Assembly: GCF_022458985.1 (NCBI RefSeq)
Contig: NC_061771.1
Coordinates: 25,970,001 to 26,034,000 of the forward strand
Source: Mugil cephalus
Lineage: Eukaryota; Chordata; Actinopteri; Mugiliformes; Mugilidae
Reading direction: 5' to 3'
DNA length: 64,000 bases
A program made the position numbers and the translations under genes. The notes beneath the pieces were generated by a model. The model searched no databases and was not told where the DNA came from. It saw only the letters and a list, made by a program, of their open reading frames with translations. How positions within the stretch are numbered: the stretch's first letter is position 1; each line of letters opens with the position of its first letter. Positions 60,765-64,000 of this stretch are shown here, piece by piece.

Positions 60765-61205
60765 GCATGTCAAGGGGTGCGGGGTTAATAAGGCAACAGG
60801 TGAAATGTCAGTTCTTGAAGATGATGCTCTGGAAGCAGGACAACTGGTCGTGGGGGAAAACAATGGTGGCTATGGGTCAGAGCATCTGCAACATTTGGTC
60901 TATTCGGATGTGGTCTGGTTAGGACCAACTAACAAGGTTGACCAGGGAAGTGACGACCAAGGCCCACCGTGAGGAGCAAAGACTTTCCTCTCGTGGTCTT
61001 ATAACCCACAGAGGAGCTTCTGCTGCAGACATCAATTCACAGTGTTGGTTCTTTTTTTTTTTCTTTCTGTGGTGGTGCTTGGCCTGGTGTTGGTTTGTCT
61101 TTTACTCAGGGGAGAGCTGGACTACAGAAGCAGGTGGCAGCAGTGTGACACTCTGGGCAATCTTCTGGGGAATTTATGCGGACGTTTAACATTGTTGCAG
61201 GCTAA
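60765..61205 (+). mobile_element. Tc1-like relic (family B), transposase-region copy
   Basis: Unlike the other family B copies, this one keeps internal transposase sequence: CATGTCAAGGGGTGCGG, TTCTTGAAGATGATGCTC, GGTCAGAGCATCTGCAACAT, GTGGCAGCAGTGTGACACTC, TGGGCAATCTTCTGGGGAA and CATTGTTGCAGGC in the order of the full element. Stops and indels break all frames, and no termini were found. It begins about 50 bp beyond the fam83f poly(A) signal. Confidence 0.65.
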
Positions 61206-61962
61206 ATACATCCTTTCAGTGACCTGGCAACAGCCTGTTTCGGCACCAAAAGGAAACTGGTTACGAGAACGAATTCATCTTGCAAGTTTCAAGACGTCAA
61301 AGCTCCACTGTTAATGGACTTCCTCTCCACAAAGTGTACGAAGTGAACAGTAAGAGGCAAGGCAGTGTCAGTGTTGTGGCTGCTTGGTTTGTGTGTTTCC
61401 CTGGTGATGACTTGTCTGACGCTTCGGGTTCTTCCCTGCTGAACTCTACCTGCAAGCTGAACAAAATGTCTCTGGCTGTTGAAAGAAGATTGTCATCTGT
61501 TTGTCTGTGTTTGTAAGAACCAGAGGAAGGTGTAGTAGGTCATGTTTTTCTTTGACATGACCCACTACATGCGCCTAGGATTTCTCTTTTGACACTGGAC
61601 GCCTAAAGCAAAAGCGGGTGAATAAACATCAACTTCTGTTTAGACAAGTTAGTCATTGTGTGCTATTGGGTTTGTACAGTAAATGTTACTGTTTGATTCA
61701 CATATAAATTATGACACATTCTGGTCTTGAAATTGTCTTGTAAAGGTGCAGCAGAGATTTATTTTTCAAATGTTTGGATTTTTGTGCAATGTATAAACAG
61801 ACTTATTTCTCAGGTTTGGACAAAGGAGTATCCAAATATCAAAGTCATGTCACCAACAGTCCCAGAGCTGCTTCATCAACCTTCAACTCAGTCATACAAT
61901 AAACTGTTTTCTGCATCCAGAAACACATCTGATAGTTCCCTGGGCTCCCTCTTAACTTTAAA
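61206..61962. other. Intergenic, no gene recognised
   Basis: No gene or repeat identified between the Tc1 relic and the tRNA-Leu gene. The frames 61280-61516 and 61727-61981 are unsupported. Confidence 0.45.
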
Positions 61963-62044
61963 TGGCAGTGGTGGGATTTGAACCCACGCCTCCTGAGAGA
62001 CTGGAGCCTTAATCCAGCGCCTTAGACCACTCGGCCACACTACC
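61963..62044 (-). tRNA. tRNA-Leu (anticodon AAG)
   Basis: An 82-nt class II tRNA on the minus strand. The acceptor stem GGTAGTG/CACTGCC (one T-G pair) is followed by discriminator A. The D arm contains GGCCGAGTGGTCTAAGGC. The anticodon stem CTGGA/TCCAG encloses loop TTAAGGC (anticodon AAG). A long variable arm precedes the T arm, which contains GTGGGTTCAAATCCCAC. It is very close to vertebrate tRNA-Leu(AAG). There is no intron and no obvious T-run within about 100 nt downstream, so termination may be inefficient. Confidence 0.95.
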
Positions 62045-62109
62045 TCCAATACCATCCAGCTACAAAATTTACTAGAAAATGGTAAGAGAAATTGTGTCAT
62101 TTTTGTGTC

Positions 62110-62350
62110 ACAATGGTGTGTGGGTTTTAGCCTCACAAATCAAGACCGTTTGGGGTTGGATTCCACTGGCCGACTGGGGCCTTTCTGTCTTCCTCCCACC
62201 ACCCGAAGACGTGCTCATTAGGTTCACTGGTGATTCTAAATTTGGCCGCAGATGTGGAGGAGTGTGAATCTCTCGTCTCGCCGTGTGAGACCACGATAGA
62301 CTCGAAGGCCTGTGTACCCTGCCTCCACCCGAGGACGGTTGTATGCTGGT
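62110..62350 (+). mobile_element. tRNA-related SINE with internal deletion
   Basis: Same SINE type as 33172/33737. It contains GGGGTTGGATTCCACTGGCC (decayed B box), GACGTGCTCATTAGGTTCAC, GGTGATTCTAAATTTGGCC and ACGATAGACTCGAAGGCCTG. The stretch between CCTTTCTGTC and TTCCTCCCACC is joined directly, so the middle segment is missing. It starts about 65 bp from tRNA-Leu. Confidence 0.65.
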
Positions 62351-62556
62351 CGGACGTGGACACTTCATTTGTTGCCCAAAAAAACAGTAAAACAGTAAAA
62401 AATGAAGGAGTGTCAGCCCAAAAAAAAAACAACAAAAAAAACACAGTAATACGGTAAAAAAAAAAAACGTATGAAGGAGTGTCCGAAAAAACAACATGGA
62501 TTGAATGAGAGAAGGCCTAGGTGTAGGTGGTGTGAAATCCTGTGTAAGGCCTTAGC

Positions 62557-62876
62557 GCAGGGGTGTCAAACGCATTTCAGTTTGGGCACCACATACAGTC
62601 CAGTGAGATAATAACATTGTGATCGCGAATGAATGACAACTCAAGATATTTTCCAGTTGCGTTAATGCAAACAAAAGCAAGTAAATTAGGAAAATGCTTA
62701 TATTTAATAAACTTTCCTTCGTTTCTTAAGACAATTAAGTGGAATTTGGGCACATTGGCGTTTGCTGTTTAGTCCTTCTGTCCACTTCTCTTACTGCAGC
62801 AGTGGACAAATCAGTCTTCTATGAGATTTCCGCATGGAAATTCATGCCGAGGGCCGGATTCGATCCCCGGTGCTGC
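62557..62876. mobile_element. hAT-type non-autonomous element with 8-bp TSD
   Basis: Flanked by identical GCCTTAGC at 62549-62556 and 62877-62884. The left end (GCAGGGGTGTCAAACGCATT) is the typical Charlie-like hAT terminus. Near the right end, GGGCCGGATTCGATCCCCGG matches the sub-terminal part of such elements, but the outermost right terminus is decayed. There is no coding frame. Confidence 0.65.
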
Positions 62877-62884
62877 GCCTTAGC

Positions 62885-64000
62885 ACGTGAGCCATCACTT
62901 TGAGTGAGCTCTCCTCATGCTGCATTTCGGCGACTAAACCCCGGCTGCACTTTGCAAAGCCGGCCGCTAGCTGCCCCTCTGCTTCTCTTTTCTGGCTGTT
63001 TACCCGCTGCTCAGATGTCAGAGAGAGGAAGCAGGGGCCTGATGGGAACTGAGGGCTGAGTTGAGGGTGTTGGTGTGACAAAGGGGAGGTTTTGCGAGTG
63101 GGATGTGGTGCAGTTGCGAAACAGGAAGCCAGAGCTGCAGCAGGAAGAGGTGTTCTCGCACTAATTTATAGACTAATTTTACTGACAGGCATTTATTTCC
63201 TGTGACACCCTCCTCTTAATGTTCACCCTGAGATGCTGCGATGAACTGATTTCACAGAACACTTGCACAGGTGTAATTAAAAAAAAAACAATCCGAGCTG
63301 AGGCACCCGCATTGCATTGTTGACAACCTGCCCCACAGAATCGAAATCAAGAGGCCTCGTGTGAGTGCGGCTGTGTCACGGCGGATTTCCAAACTCAAGC
63401 CAAAGAGGTTTTCATTGTCATTTCGAACACACACAGCAGGTGCAGCGAGGTGAGAGGACGTTCGCACGGGACGACAGAGCCGCTTGAAAACACACGGGAC
63501 TGAGTATAAAGTGCAAACGGTGCAAACAGCGCAGGCAGCAGTGGCAGCAGCGCAAGAATGAGACACCCTGCAGAGGCAAACGACACAATACAGATGATGC
63601 AAAAGACTTTGGAGACAGCGCGCCTATAATTACACAATGAAACAAGCTGCAGGTGAATTAACGCAGCTTAAAACATACAAAGGGAATCCACCAGTAAGAA
63701 GAGGAAGAGTCCAAAGTTTTAGGAGATTCAAAACAAAGTACACAGAGCATTAGGATAATAAATACAGAACGTAAAGTCAATTGTGATGTGTTAAAAATTA
63801 AAAATTAAAAAAAGTGCAATGCAGTCAACATCGATCACATCTAATAATTACGTTTTTTTTTTTACAGTTAATACGTTTTCATTCAATCAATAAGTTTTAC
63901 TGCATGGATTCCACCTGAGGATGTTATTCGTCTGCGTTTGACCCATGCATTCATTCATTCACAGCAGTTTGGGGTTTGGGCGCCTTCAGTCTACGGATGC
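62885..64000. other. Intergenic, no gene recognised
   Basis: Moderately GC-rich between 62900 and 63600, otherwise AT-rich. The overlapping minus-strand frames at 63252-63645 have no recognisable domain. No exon of a neighbouring gene was identified. Confidence 0.45.

Noticed and set aside
62108..62497. Two overlapping minus-strand frames, 129 and 103 codons
   Set aside because: They lie over a SINE and A/T-rich sequence, with Phe-rich low complexity.
62846..62905. tRNA-like sequence with a B-box match on the minus strand
   Set aside because: Cloverleaf stems cannot be paired convincingly, and the 8-bp duplication places most of it inside a hAT element.

Overview
The window is vertebrate nuclear DNA, almost certainly from a teleost fish. 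Three things point there: a multi-exon gene with GT-AG introns, eukaryotic tRNA genes, and a dense load of Tc1/mariner, hAT, piggyBac-like, SINE and LINE-tail sequences of the kind that fill teleost genomes. Coding density is very low. Most open reading frames are chance frames in AT-rich intergenic sequence or in repeats.

One host gene is well supported. It is fam83f on the + strand, with five coding exons from 48402 to 60525. Joined in phase they give about 509 residues, against about 500 in human FAM83F. The DUF1669 casein-kinase-1-anchoring domain and a C-terminal CaaX-like ending (Cys-Lys-Ile-Ser) can both be read directly. Its introns hold a LINE tail, a decayed Tc1 element with a piggyBac-like element inserted in it, a hAT relic with a broken BED finger, and a Tc1 relic. 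An ATTAAA poly(A) signal lies about 185 bp after the stop.

Three intact-looking tRNA genes are present: tRNA-Pro(TGG) at 34964 (+) and 46743 (-), and tRNA-Leu(AAG) at 61963 (-). The two proline genes sit in an inverted duplication of about 250 bp that also carries a piece of Tc1-like transposon. A third proline-type sequence at 30488 has lost exactly the anticodon arm, and a 3' half lies at 30690.

The most complete mobile element is a Tc1-like transposon at 42206-43811. It has 204-bp terminal inverted repeats that differ at only 2 positions, TA target duplications, and an uninterrupted 340-residue DD34E transposase, so it looks recently inserted and possibly active. More than ten relics of a second Tc1-like family are scattered through the window, many of them sharing one internal deletion (a non-autonomous subfamily). 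A third Tc1-like family is represented by the 51898-53915 copy. There are also three TTAA-flanked piggyBac-like elements, three hAT-type elements with 8-bp duplications, several SINEs, a Gag/SCAN retroelement fragment and two LTR-like blocks.

The left 42 kb contains no certain protein gene. Three weaker host-gene hints are a CpG-rich block at 8.05-9.86 kb with a possible minus-strand first exon and splice donor, a GC3-rich 45-codon frame at 23544 that could be a terminal exon, and a coding-like degenerate stretch at 35.4-35.8 kb. I found no CRISPR array, prokaryotic operon or other exotic system.
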